Below the pieces are notes generated by a model. That model saw nothing but the letters and a program-made list of their open reading frames with translations, searched no databases and had not been told where the DNA came from. The position numbers were made by a program, and so were the translations under genes. Shown piece after piece: positions 54,690 through 64,000 of a stretch of DNA of 64,000 nt. Numbering within the stretch: position 1 is the first letter of the stretch; each line of letters starts with the position of its first letter. The DNA comes from Phascolarctos cinereus (taxonomy: Eukaryota > Chordata > Mammalia > Diprotodontia > Phascolarctidae), in NCBI RefSeq assembly GCF_002099425.1, contig NW_018343973.1, forward strand, positions 5,061,001 to 5,125,000, in the 5' to 3' direction.

Positions 54690-55480
54690 AGGAAGGAACA
54701 ACTACTCATTAAACACCTTCTATGTGCCAGGAACTGTTCGAAGTGGTTTACAAATATTATCTCATTTGATCCAAATTCTGAAGTCTTTCAGAGGAGTTAG
54801 AGATTTGCCTGTAATCCGTTCTCCTGGTTCTGCTCACTTTCCTCTGCATTAGTTCATATAAATCTTTCCATATTTCTCTGAATCTGTCACATTCCTTATT
54901 TCTTATGCCCCATAAAATTCCATTGTTTTCATATGCCACAATTTGTTTAGCCATGTCTCAGTTGAATGGTTTCTATTTTGTTTCCAGTTCTTTGCCACAT
55001 CAAAAAACACTGCTGTAAATATGCCTGTATATTTAGAAGTCCTTTTCTCAGTCCTTAATTTCTTTGGGATACCTACTAAGTCAAATAGTATGTAACAAAG
55101 TTTGGGGTAGAGTTCCAAATACTTTTTCCAGAAGAGCTGAACCAATTTACCATTCTAACAACAGTACACTACTTGGGGGAGCATAAGCATTTATTAAGCA
55201 CCTACTATGTGCCAGGAATAAGCACTTTACAAATATTATCTCATTTGATCCTCACAGCAACATTGTGAGGTGGGTGCTATTATGATCCCCATTTTACAGT
55301 TAAGGAGACAGAGACAGCCAGAGGTTACATGACTTGTCCAGGGTCACAGAACTAATAAATATATATCTGAGGCTGAATTTGAACTCAAGTCCAGTTCTCT
55401 ATCCACTGAACCACCTAACTTCACTAATATGCCTGTCCTCTCACTAGTCCCTCCAGGAATCGCCTGGTTCAATCTATTTT
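54690..55480 (-). repeat. CORE-SINE scrap, L1 (antisense) and a CORE-SINE inside it
   Basis: 54690-54780 CORE-SINE text; 54810-55168 reverse L1 (reverse strand encodes KNWKQNRNHSTETWLNKLWH); 55175-55425 antisense CORE-SINE (CACCTACTATGTGCCAGGAA, CCATTTTACAGTTAAGGAGA); L1 resumes at CACTAATATGCCTGTCCTCT. Confidence 0.8.
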
Positions 55481-55499
55481 GAGCTTATAATCTCTCATC

Positions 55500-55875
55500 T
55501 TCGAGATCAAATAAAAATCTACCCACCAATACTGATTTAGTTATTAGTGCTGTTGAACAGAAGTCAGACTCTGCTTAAATCAACACCTTGGTGGGGATGT
55601 CAGTGGCAGATGCCCATTATGAAAGTTTATTAGTGACAACCGCTCTTAATCTGAACAATTTGTGATGATTTAGGCAAGGACTGATCAGAAACTTAGCTTT
55701 TTTTCTGTAATTAAGATTTTTTTATGTAAAATATATGAGCAAGATTAGACTGCAAGTTTAAAGGATTGAACCATTTTAGGGGGTTTTAAACATTTTTTAA
55801 ATCTTCATGTAGTTTATATAAGCTCTGAGGTATCCATTACCAGCTCCTCCTAACAAGTTCCCACACCTAGGCTAC
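55500..55875. other. Intronic sequence without recognised feature
   Basis: Nothing identified before the microsatellite. Confidence 0.4.
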
Positions 55876-55878
55876 CAA

Positions 55879-55880
<2 letters not shown>

Positions 55881-55970
<90 letters not shown>
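55881..55970. repeat. TC microsatellite
   Basis: About 90 bases of pure TC repeat, followed by imperfect units to about 56000. Confidence 0.98.
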
Positions 55971-55974
<4 letters not shown>

Positions 55975-56000
55975 TCTCTCTCATTCTCTCTCTCTTCCCC

Positions 56001-56445
56001 ACCTCCTCTCTCCAGTAGAGTCAGTTAGGGCTGGGAGATCCAGTCTCGGGCTTATCTACACCAATAAATATTCCTAACTGCTATGTGTAATCAGTTTTGT
56101 CATTCCTGGGAAGGTTTGGGAAGGTTCCTACCCCTCCAGGGAGAGGCTTGAAGAGTCCTGACATGCTGTGCAGATAGGAAGAGAGAAAGGTCAAGAGGAT
56201 GGAGTCACTTCCTTTAAGGTCTAGTACAAGGGTGGCTCTTCCTAGGGTAGTGGCCAATTATGAAGCAGCTACCTCCATTAGATGCCCTTATGGGGGACCA
56301 AAGAACCACCCAGGGTTCACTGTATCATCCTGAGGCACTAGGTCTTTTAGCCCTGATTCAACACACATGGCACCCTGGAAAGACCCAAGACAGATGTGAT
56401 GCCAGAAGAAACCCAACTCCAAGCATGCTCCATGGAGTTATTTTC
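56001..56445. other. Intronic sequence without recognised feature
   Basis: Nothing identified. Confidence 0.4.
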
Positions 56446-56544
56446 CAGGAGTTCTTAACCTGGGATCCATGAACTTACACATTTTTTTCTAACTGTATTT
56501 CAGCATAATCGGTTTCCTTTGTTCTTGTGGCTGTTACTGTTTTT

Positions 56545-56832
56545 GAGATCGGGGCCCTTTGTCTTACCCAGGTTGAGAATCTGGTCTGGTCCCAATACTG
56601 ATTGGCATGGAAGTTTTAACCTGCTCTGTTTTTCCTGAACTGGGCTCATTCACCCATTCTTGAGCCGCATATTTCCATCAGTTCCCAGGAGCTCACCATA
56701 TTGATGCTGGACTTAGTGCAGACACCTGATGGATCACTTTCGATTCTACTGCAGGTCAGAATTCATGGACTCAAGCAATCCACCAGCCTCAGTCTCCCCA
56801 GAACTAGGGGACTACAGGTTGTGCCATGATGC
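56545..56832 (-). pseudogene. RN7SL: 7SL (SRP) RNA retrocopy, near full length
   Basis: The reverse strand shows CCTGTAGTCCCC, GAGACTGAGGCTGGTGGATT, GCTTGAGTCCATGAATTCTG, TCTGCACTAAGTCCAGCATC, AATATGGTGAGCTCCTGGGA, AGAGCAGGTTAAAACTTCCA, CCAATCAGTATTGGGA and CCTGGGTAAGAC...GATCTC, i.e. 7SL from the 5' Alu domain to the 3' end with a small deletion near the 3' side, then an A-rich tail. TAATCGGTTTCCTTTGT (56506-56522) and TAACTGGTTTACTTTGT (56833-56849) are the 17-base target duplication. Diverged and without an expected external promoter, so probably dead. Confidence 0.88.
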
Positions 56833-56889
56833 TAACTGGTTTACTTTGTAATCCTATTTTTTGTGTGTGCATTTAAAAACATTATTCTG

Positions 56890-57045
56890 GGAGCAGCTAT
56901 GTGGTGCAGTGGATAGAACACCAGCCCTGGAGTCAGGAGGACCTGAGTTCAAATGTGGCCTCAGACACTTGACACTTACTAGCTGTGTGACCCTGGGCAA
57001 GTCACTTAACCCCATTGCCTATCCAAGGTTGGGGGGGGGAACACA
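56890..57045 (+). repeat. WSINE1-like SINE in the MITE
   Basis: CATTATTCTG (56880-56889) and CATTATTTTG (57046-57055) form a 10-base duplication. The 3' tail is partly G-rich. Confidence 0.92.
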
Positions 57046-57330
57046 CATTATTTTGTAAAGGGCTCAGCAGGCTTCACCAGATGGCCAAAGAAGTCCAAGA
57101 CCCAAAAAACAGGTGAGGAACCTCTGGGGCTCCAGCTGGAGTCCATGGAGGGGCTGGGCCTTCCTCTCACTGCAGGGATTCCACATAGCAACAAGCATTC
57201 TCAGTTTCAGCAATTCTGTTTCCACATCCCACTCCCACTTGCTTTCTTAATGATTCTCTCTCTGGCTTCCTCTTCGATATTCTTTTCCCCACCTCCCTTC
57301 CCGAGGCCAGAGGACAAAGGCATTTATTGT

Positions 57331-57572
57331 AATAGATGGTGCAATGGACAGAGCACTGGGCACGGAGTCCGGAAGACCAGAGTTCAAATTCAGCTTCAGA
57401 CATTTAATAGTCGTGTGACACTGGGCAAGCCATTCAGTCTCTGTTTGCCTCAGTTCCCTCAACTGTAAAATGGGAATCATAATAGTGCCTTGTTGTGAGG
57501 ATCAAATGAGATAACATTTGTAAAATACTTAGCACAGTGCCTGGCACGTATAGATGCTCTATAAATGCTTGT
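57331..57572 (+). repeat. CORE-SINE (THER1/MIR)
   Basis: GACAGAGCACTGGGCACGGA, TGTGACACTGGGCAAGCCAT and TGGCACGTATAGATGCTCTA. Confidence 0.82.
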
Positions 57573-57985
57573 TCCTTTCCCTATCCCCTTATCATCTGAG
57601 GAAGCAGGAGGGCACTGTTTCTTCAGTCCTGCAGCCCCAGACAAAAATGTGTACTAGAATTTCCAGGACCACCTTCCCAAGGAAGGTGTTTGGTTGCTCC
57701 AGCTGACCCCCTGGACTGCTACTTTGAGGGTGGGGATCCAGAAGCTTCCATTGTGCTGCAGCCACATAAGTACATTAAGGCAAATGCAACTCCTCAGTCT
57801 CTTTGGCACACAGACTTCCTGTTGTGTTCAGTTCTCTTTAAACCACTAGCAGCCTACCATTGTGAATTTTGTGAGTAATACTTGGTGGGTAATTATCATC
57901 CCCTGCAGGGAAGAATTTCTTACTTTCATGCCAGCTAGTAGCACTACCCCCTCACTTTCCTATACTACCCTGGAATATGATTTAC
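57573..57985. other. Intronic sequence without recognised feature
   Basis: Nothing identified. Confidence 0.4.
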
Positions 57986-57989
57986 ACTC

Positions 57990-58436
57990 CCCTTAGGTGC
58001 CTATTCCTTTTCCTCATTCCTCTCCACCCTGTTTTCTGTGGACCTAGCCCCTTCCTACCTTTCCAGGCTACATGCTTGCTGGTCCTTAGACATAGGACTC
58101 CATCTCCTGACTCCAAATGTTTTCTGTAGCCGTACCCAGGGCCTGGAACACTCTCCTTCCTCATCTCTCCACCTCTTGGCTTCCTTCGAGTCTCAGCTAA
58201 CATCTTACTTTCCACAAGAAGTCTTTCCCAGTCCTCTTTCGTCTTAGGACCTTCCCTCTGAACTTACCCTCAATTTATCCCGTATTTATCTTGTTTGAAC
58301 ATAGTTGTTTGCATGTTGTCTCCCCCATCAGACTTTGACCTTCTTGAGAGCAGGGACTGATTTTGCCTTTCTTGGAATCCCCAGACCTTAGCACAGTGTA
58401 GGGATTTAATAAATGCTAGTTGATGACTGACTAACC
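57990..58436 (+). mobile_element. L2 LINE, 3' end (sense)
   Basis: CCCCTTCCTACCTTTCCAGG, GGGCCTGGAACACTCTCCTT and the terminus TTTAATAAATGCTAGTTGAT; same part as the copy ending at 7425. Confidence 0.88.
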
Positions 58437-58639
58437 CAAGCGTGAGGAACCTACGGCCTCAAGGCCACATGTGGCCTTCTAGGTCCTTGAGTGGGGCCTT
58501 TTGACTGAGTCCAAGTTTTACAGAACAAATCCTTTTATTAAGGGGATTTGTTCTGTGAAGTTTGGATTCAGTCAAAGGGCCACCCTTGAGGACCTAGAGG
58601 TCCACATGTGGCCTTGAAGCCATAGGCTTCCCACTCCTG
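58437..58639. mobile_element. Palindromic hAT-like MITE, copy 2
   Basis: Same family as 17244-17443 (GGCCACATGTGGCC arms, TTTACAGAACAAATCCTTTT loop region). Flanks GACTAACC (58429-58436) and GACTAATC (58640-58647) are an 8-base duplication. It sits in the tail of the L2. Confidence 0.9.
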
Positions 58640-58649
58640 GACTAATCTC

Positions 58650-59515
58650 TATTTCATATCTTCTCTTCTCTGCCGCTAAACACCAAGGACTCTCTCATAC
58701 CTGTTGTCTAGCCTTCTGGTTGTCCAAAAGTATCCACTATAGCCAACCCTCAGATCTGACATCTCTTATATGCTTTCTGCAACAACCATACCTTTCATTC
58801 TTGCCTTTCCCCACGTTAAAACTTCTGTTCCCTCAGGCATCTCAGCTAGATGTCAATGAAGCAAAATTATTGAGCTAATTCACACTAAAGGATGAATCAC
58901 TGATCTTCTTATCTTACAGATGACTCTGATAGAAAATTTATAGTGTTTTTGTAATATTAGGAGGAATTTTTGGCAGGAAGCATTCTTTTCAATTACACCA
59001 CTTAGCTTACTTCCCTTAAGTCTGCATGGCAAAGAAGGGAAAGTTTTTAATCTATGTCTCCAGGAGTAACTCTGCAAGCATCCTTCACTACTGGAGGGAG
59101 TATGGAGAAGTCAGTCTTTTCATCTTTCCTGCCTCTCATTACCTTCCTTCCAGACCCAAGGTCTGGGATGCCCTGTCCAGGTGGTATACTGGTGAGTAAA
59201 CAAAAAACAATTGGCTCATTTAAAAAAAAAAACTCAGGTCAAATTTTAAAGTTTAGCTTGCATTGTTAACATTTTCTCTATCATTTCCTTAGGTCTAGAA
59301 AATCAATAAAACAAAAAAATCAACCCCTGATTTGTAGTGTTTGCCTGTTTCTGAAATATAAATGCTCACTGATTCCAGCACATCTCTACTCAGTCTAATC
59401 TCTATTTTCAATAAGGGAGAAGAAGCAATTCCCACTACAGAGGGGAAGGAGCTGCCCTGTTGTAAATTGAATTAGACCCCAGCTCCTCTCCTGTGCTAGC
59501 TCTCAGTCCCTAGGA
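58650..59515. other. Intronic sequence without recognised feature
   Basis: About 870 bases with no exon or repeat recognised. Confidence 0.4.
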
Positions 59516-59519
59516 ACAG

Positions 59520-60050
59520 TTGCAGGCATCACCTTCTTGATCTCCTATCTTCCCTTATTCCCCTTGACATTGTACTGTCATGGTTCTCCTTCCACCTATC
59601 TACCTACTCCCCCCACTCCTCTCTCTCCCTTCCTTCTTTCTTCTTCTTCCTCTTCTCCTTCTCCTCCTTCTTCTTCCTCCCCCCTCCCCCTTACTCCCCT
59701 CCAAAACCTATCCAGGGTTTTGTCCTTCCCTCCTCCCCTCTCCTCATTTCCTTCAAGGACTAACTCAGCTGATACTACTATTTCTCCAAAGTCTTTCCTG
59801 ACACCCTTGCTATCCCCCCATTCCCCAGACATTAGCAATCTTCCCCTCCTCAGATTTCTTAACCTGCTTTACTTATACTCCTTTACACTGATCTCACTCT
59901 CCCATGAATCATATATAATAGCATTCCTCCCCATTTGATTGTAAACACCTTTAGATCTGAATTTGGGTTTTATATATCATACCCCCAGCACTTAGTGTAC
60001 TATCTTGAGCATAATAGGTGCTTAATAAATATTTATTTAATTGAATTGGA
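59520..60050 (+). mobile_element. L2 LINE, 3' end (sense), with pyrimidine tract
   Basis: C/T-rich tract at about 59590-59760, then L2 terminus GTGCTTAATAAATATTTATT. Open frames at 59537-59938 are compositional. Confidence 0.68.
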
Positions 60051-60067
60051 AGAGGTATGAAGGGACA

Positions 60068-60268
60068 GAAAAGGGAACACACATTTATTATGTGTCAGGC
60101 AAATTTTATTTCACTTGATCTACCCAACAACCCTGGGAGGTAGGTGCTATTATTATCTTCTTTTTACAGTTGAGGAAACTGAGGCAGACAGATTAAGTAA
60201 CTTGCGCAGAGTCACAAAGCTAGTAAGTATCTGAGACTAGATTTGAATTCAGGACTTCCTGACTCAAG
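60068..60268 (-). repeat. CORE-SINE (antisense)
   Basis: CCTGGGAGGTAGGTGCTATT, TGAGGAAACTGAGGCAGACA. Confidence 0.85.
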
Positions 60269-60289
60269 TATGGGATTAGGCAGTTTTAC

Positions 60290-60545
60290 TTGGCACAAGG
60301 AGTCAGAATTAGACTAGGAGCAAAAGATGGATATCATAGAGAGGCAGAATCCAGCTGGTTCTATTAAAAAAAAATAAACTTTCTAATAATTAGAAGTATT
60401 TAAAAGTGGAATTGGCTGCCAATTGGAGACTTCCAAGGTTGGATGACTTTATCAGGGATGTTGTAGAAAATTTCTGCTCAGGTGCAGGTTAGACAAAATG
60501 ACCTCTGTGATCCCTTCTAGCTCTGAGAGCCTAGGATTTTATATT
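60290..60545 (+). repeat. L3/CR1 3' end (sense)
   Basis: GGAGACTTCCAAGGTTGGAT, TATCAGGGATGTTGTAGA and ACAAAATGACCTCTGTGATC match the L3/CR1 tail. Confidence 0.75.
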
Positions 60546-60560
60546 AAAGCTTTTTAATAC

Positions 60561-60591
60561 CTTAAAACTGCACTAAGATTTTGGGGACACC
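60561..60591 (-). mobile_element. Mariner-type terminus, second copy
   Basis: Reverse strand GGTGTCCCCAAAATCTTAGT and GCAGTTTTAAGG match the left end of the relic at 9899. Confidence 0.55.
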
Positions 60592-60754
60592 CTCTATTAT
60601 GTCTAATTTAACTTCAAAATATGTGACTTGACTTTTCCCTGATGCAGTTTTATTACTAATATTATGCATACACTTAATTTAGGTTAATTTTGGGGTCACA
60701 GATGGAATGAGGAAAGATAAGGAAGAGAAAAATAGGTTTTCCTGATATAACTAA

Positions 60755-60799
60755 AGGGGCAACGAGGTGGCACAGTGGATAGAGCACTGGCCCTGGTAT
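60755..60799 (+). repeat. Tailless WSINE head with target duplication
   Basis: Only the first 40-odd bases of the SINE (AGGGGCAACGAGGTGGCACA...), yet ATATAACTAA flanks it exactly at 60745-60754 and 60800-60809. Confidence 0.85.
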
Positions 60800-60809
60800 A
60801 TATAACTAA

Positions 60810-62300
60810 GCAAGAATTGAAAGAGATAGAGGAAGAAAAGAGGAAAAGGAGATATGTGTACATCTGAAAGAGAGACGGAAGGACAGACTAACACTGAGGA
60901 GTAATGAACTAAGCTGTCAATCATTAAAGAGGAAAAGGGAAGATCAAGGCAAATTCAAATTTCCCTCAGGGAGAAGGAAATAGTGTGTAGGGGAGATGGG
61001 GCCACAGAATATGGTGAGTACACCACAGCCAACAGGTTGTGTTGTATACCCAAGGCATTTTGGTTATTATCCAAAGTGATTTAGAAGTGGATAGGAAAGA
61101 TACTAAGGGTTCTTTCTCTCAGTTGGGTGGAGGAAGAGGGCGGCCACGTACTTCCAAATACACTAGTGTGTAGGACTTTTGGAAGTTGGGTGTAATGTGG
61201 AGAGCATTTGTTTGTAGAAGCATGATATTTCTACCAAGCATTGCACCTGTCCTAGCATAGCCCTGGTGTTCTGTTGCTCTCCCAAATGGGTTTTCAAGGC
61301 CAGTCTCTCTCTTTCCCCACCTTCCCCCTCAATTATTCTCCTAGGGCCATTACCCTAGCTCTGTAGCTACAGTAATACCTGCCAAGGCATGAACTAAGAT
61401 TTGTGGGTTAAAGATCATTTAGAATAGTTTGAGAAATGGGTCTAACTGGTGTACTGAGCCTCTGCCTAAAAGCATTACTGAAAGACAGGCTTGGAACCAT
61501 GCCCTTAAGGGGAAAACAAAAAACTAAAAACCATGAACTGAACAGTACCACAAGAAAGAGAGAAATATGATTTGAAAGGAGGCCTTTTTCTAAGAAAACA
61601 CCAACACAGCTTCATACCATGTGAGTGCAGGGTGAGGTGTCTATAAATGAACTGAGATGTTATCTAGATGGAGCTTTGGGAGATTAAGATCAGCACCTGG
61701 AATTAGTCCTTTCCATTGTCTGTTGTTACAATGGCAGATTCAGCCACAAGGCTTCCTGGTGCTGGGTTTTTACAGAATATGGATCCCAGAAAAATTCTGG
61801 GTGTGTCTGGCATTGAATAACTCAGAACCCCTGAAGGCAGCTGGCATCCTGTGCAGGAGCAAGCATTTTATAGAAAAGCTTGAAGAACCTTCAAGAAAGT
61901 AGGAGTCCCTGAAATTCCAGAGGGAGCAAATTCCTAGGGTGGGATGCATTTTGAGAGGAAACTGTCTTCATATACTCAGTCTGCTTCCTTGTTAAATTAT
62001 TTTATAATGCTAAATTATAATTGAGTTCATTAAAATAGATATAATTGCATCAATTTTTCATGGAGTAGCAAGTCTGTGTTATTATAATCTACACACCTGG
62101 TTGGGCTACAATATGCCTGAGCAATTAGGCCTGATGGGACATGCAACATGTGCTAAATTCCCTTGCTTTTGGGTGTAGGTATGAGAAAAGCCAAGTACAA
62201 ACTGCTTTTTGATCACTACAGAAACATAACATAGCAGAGTCTTAGGTGCCACCCACCTGCAGTCTCTTCCATCAATCCATTTCCCTAGCCTTGATTGCAT
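60810..62300. other. IMPA2 intron 5, no recognised feature
   Basis: About 1.5 kb with no exon (searched by eye for the IMPA2 DLSKALVLTE block) and no named repeat. Confidence 0.45.
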
Positions 62301-62310
62301 CTGTAGCTTC

Positions 62311-62790
62311 TTTTTTTTTTTGAATCAGGAAGAAGCTTTATTAATGACCTGGGAAGGTGGGGCATTCCACAAGTGAGATAGCACGCATGTGAGAGCACAC
62401 GTGTCAACAAATGCACACCTTTTTATTCCCTATTCCTCATTCGAATTTCCTTCTTCTGTTTCCCCACTGGCTGGGTACTACAGAGGTTACAGCCTATCCA
62501 AAGTGCCTCCCCACCGCTGTTTACATCTCCCACTCCCCACAGTTCAGAGACCCTGCCCTTATTTATTCTTGCCCTTATTTGGATATGCCCACACTCCTTC
62601 TATTTGGATTTCAGATATGTTAATATATACCTAACATCCAAACTGGTTTTCTGCCCAGTTAGTCTATTCACCACCAAGAGTGTTTTCTTATTCTAACATA
62701 ACTCCCTTTGTTCAACTTCCACCTAGCCCTTTAGATTGCATTCCTTAGGTTCCACTTGACTTTTATGGAAATTTTAAAAAAAACTATTTC
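62311..62790 (-). repeat. Possible retroposed polyadenylated sequence (antis.)
   Basis: A T run at 62311-62321 is followed 15 bases later by TTTATT (62337-62342): read in reverse, AATAAA then a poly(A) tail, the mark of a retroposed transcript. Its source is not recognised. Confidence 0.45.
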
Positions 62791-62919
62791 TCACATTCCC
62801 TCTCAATTTAAACTAACTCCTATGCTATCACAAAGGCACTCGACCTCTAATTGAGTTATATGCAGAAGCAATATCCCCAAGCACATATTCCACAATGCAT
62901 AAGCAGATTATTAGTATCT

Positions 62920-63300
62920 CACACCAGTCACCAAGTATTTACTCAAGTGCTCAATATGTACTGGAGCATGTGCTAGGTGGGCAGCTAGGTGGCACAATGG
63001 ATAGAGTGCTGGGCCTGGAGTCAGGAAGGCCTGAGTTCAAATCTAGCCTCACACACTAGCTGTGTGACTGTAGACAAATCCCTTAACTCGGTTTACCTCA
63101 ATTTCCTCATCTGTAAAATAATCTGGAGAAGGAAATGGCAAGCCACTCCACTATCTTTGCCAAGAAAACCCAAAAAAATGGGGTCACGAAGAGATAGTCA
63201 ACTGAAAGGATTGAACCATTGCAAAAACATGTGCTAAGCGCTGGGAATACAAATAGAAATTGAAAGATAATGCCAGCCCTCTGCATCATTCTGATACACA
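62920..63300 (-). repeat. L2 3' end (antisense), split by a MAR1-like SINE
   Basis: AGTATTTACTCAAGTGCTCA left; GCTAAGCGCTGGGAATACAA right. ATGTGCTA is repeated at the two sides of the SINE. Confidence 0.75.
62978..63230 (+). repeat. MAR1-like SINE
   Basis: GGGCAGCTAGGTGGCACAAT head, AAATGGCAAGCCACTCCACT and GGGGTCACGAAGAGATAGTC tail. Confidence 0.93.
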
Positions 63301-63774
63301 AAAACACATCAGGGTGACTATCCATGGCAGGAGGGTGTGTAGCTTCTATTAAAGAGTGTGGATGTATCTCATCTGATTGTCTGTAGCCATTCCCTGTCCT
63401 GAAGGACAAATCTTAAATATACACCTTTGGAAACTTACTCTTTCAAAAATGGTCCCTTGCATTTGTTGTATCTAATTATGTTGAATAAAAAGCCTTGAGA
63501 TATTTTTGTATTAAATCACAGACTAAAAAAGGAACTGTTCAGGAAAGAAAAAAGCTGCATTCTCTATAAGAAACATTTCCACCTGCACGATGGTAGCAGA
63601 TAGAAAAAATCTTTGCAGGGTAGCTCTTTTCTCATTGTGAAAATAGGTCTGACTTGAGATTTGTGCAAGCATTTGGGCAATGGCTTTTAGAGTCATTTTT
63701 CTTCTAGATACCACAGGTTCATGAAAATAAAGAGAAAAAAATGGTATCGAGGAGAAGGAGCACAGATGTAGAGC
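63301..63774. other. Intronic sequence without recognised feature
   Basis: Nothing identified; ends at a G run (63774-63789). Confidence 0.4.
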
Positions 63775-63794
63775 CGGGGGGGGGGGGGGTAATT

Positions 63795-64000
63795 GTAGAG
63801 GCCACTTCATCCAGCCTCCTCATTTTGCAGCTGAGGAAATTAAGACCCAGAAAGGAGAACTGACTGGTTCAGACTATCAGAAGGTGGAAAGTTCAGTCAT
63901 TTTTTAGTTCACTGCCAGAGTTTGCAGGGTTTTTCACATTATTTATTAAATGAAGTAATAATAATAAGCTAATATTTTATAGTGTTATGTGCTAAGCACT
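63795..64000 (-). repeat. MIR-type fragment and start of a CORE-SINE (antisense)
   Basis: CCTCATTTTGCAGCTGAGGA to about 63900; from 63950 GTTATGTGCTAAGCACT runs off the window. Confidence 0.65.

Larger units (their letters stand above)
56446..57126 (+). mobile_element. hAT-like MITE (GGTTAAGAACC family) carrying two insertions
   Basis: Left part CAGGAGTTCTTAACCTGGGA to 56522; middle TTTACTTTGTAATCCTATTT at 56842-56889; right part to GGTGAGGAACCTCTG at 57126. The gaps are a 7SL retrocopy and a WSINE. Confidence 0.8.

Noticed and set aside
59537-59938. 133-residue open frame
   Set aside because: Compositional, in a pyrimidine-rich L2 region.
61657-61902. 81-residue open frame considered as a later IMPA2 exon
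   Set aside because: Its translation does not resemble the DLSKALVLTE or later IMPA2 blocks, and no splice pattern fits.

Overview
This window looks like the interior of one vertebrate gene in a marsupial genome. The repeat content points to a marsupial: many tRNA/CORE-type SINEs with the GGGGCAGCTAGGTGG head (WSINE1-like), MAR1-like SINEs with a BovB/RTE-like tail, THER1/MIR CORE-SINEs, abundant old L2 and L3/CR1 LINEs, and marsupial-type L1 3' ends. The SINE tails suggest an Australian (australidelphian) lineage rather than an American opossum, but that is an inference from memory of the families.

The only host gene I can support is IMPA2 (inositol monophosphatase 2) on the + strand. Four internal exons are readable: exon 2 (27935-28069), exon 3 (42092-42196), exon 4 (44759-44804) and exon 5 (54127-54235). 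Their translations follow the human IMPA2 protein, as I remember it, from the residue after the first exon to about residue 150, including the [14 protein letters not shown] metal/substrate motif. Exon 1 and the promoter must lie before base 1, and exons 6-8 after base 64000. The window therefore holds the end of intron 1 (at least 27.9 kb), introns 2 (14.0 kb), 3 (2.6 kb) and 4 (9.3 kb), and the start of intron 5 (at least 9.8 kb). Exon 2 carries one extra base next to its donor site, which breaks the frame as written.

The rest is intronic repeat, much of it nested. Region 1-28 kb: L2 and L1 antisense pieces, L3/CR1 remains, a mariner relic carrying a SINE dimer, a processed pseudogene resembling YBX3 with a hAT-like MITE inside it, and a 7SL RNA retrocopy. 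Region 28-42 kb: L2 copies in both orientations, twin L1 3'-end insertions, hAT-like MITEs and RTE-like copies. Region 42-54 kb: CORE-SINEs, L1 pieces and, at 47.9-48.85 kb, the remains of a LINE that appears to belong to the R4/Dong clade with a restriction-like endonuclease. Region 54-64 kb: a second, nearly full-length 7SL retrocopy inserted in a MITE, another palindromic MITE, L2, CORE-SINEs and a tiny tailless SINE fragment.

I found no CRISPR array, operon, prokaryotic gene or convincing endogenous retrovirus. Family names and comparisons to human proteins and RNAs come from memory and visual reading, not from a database search.
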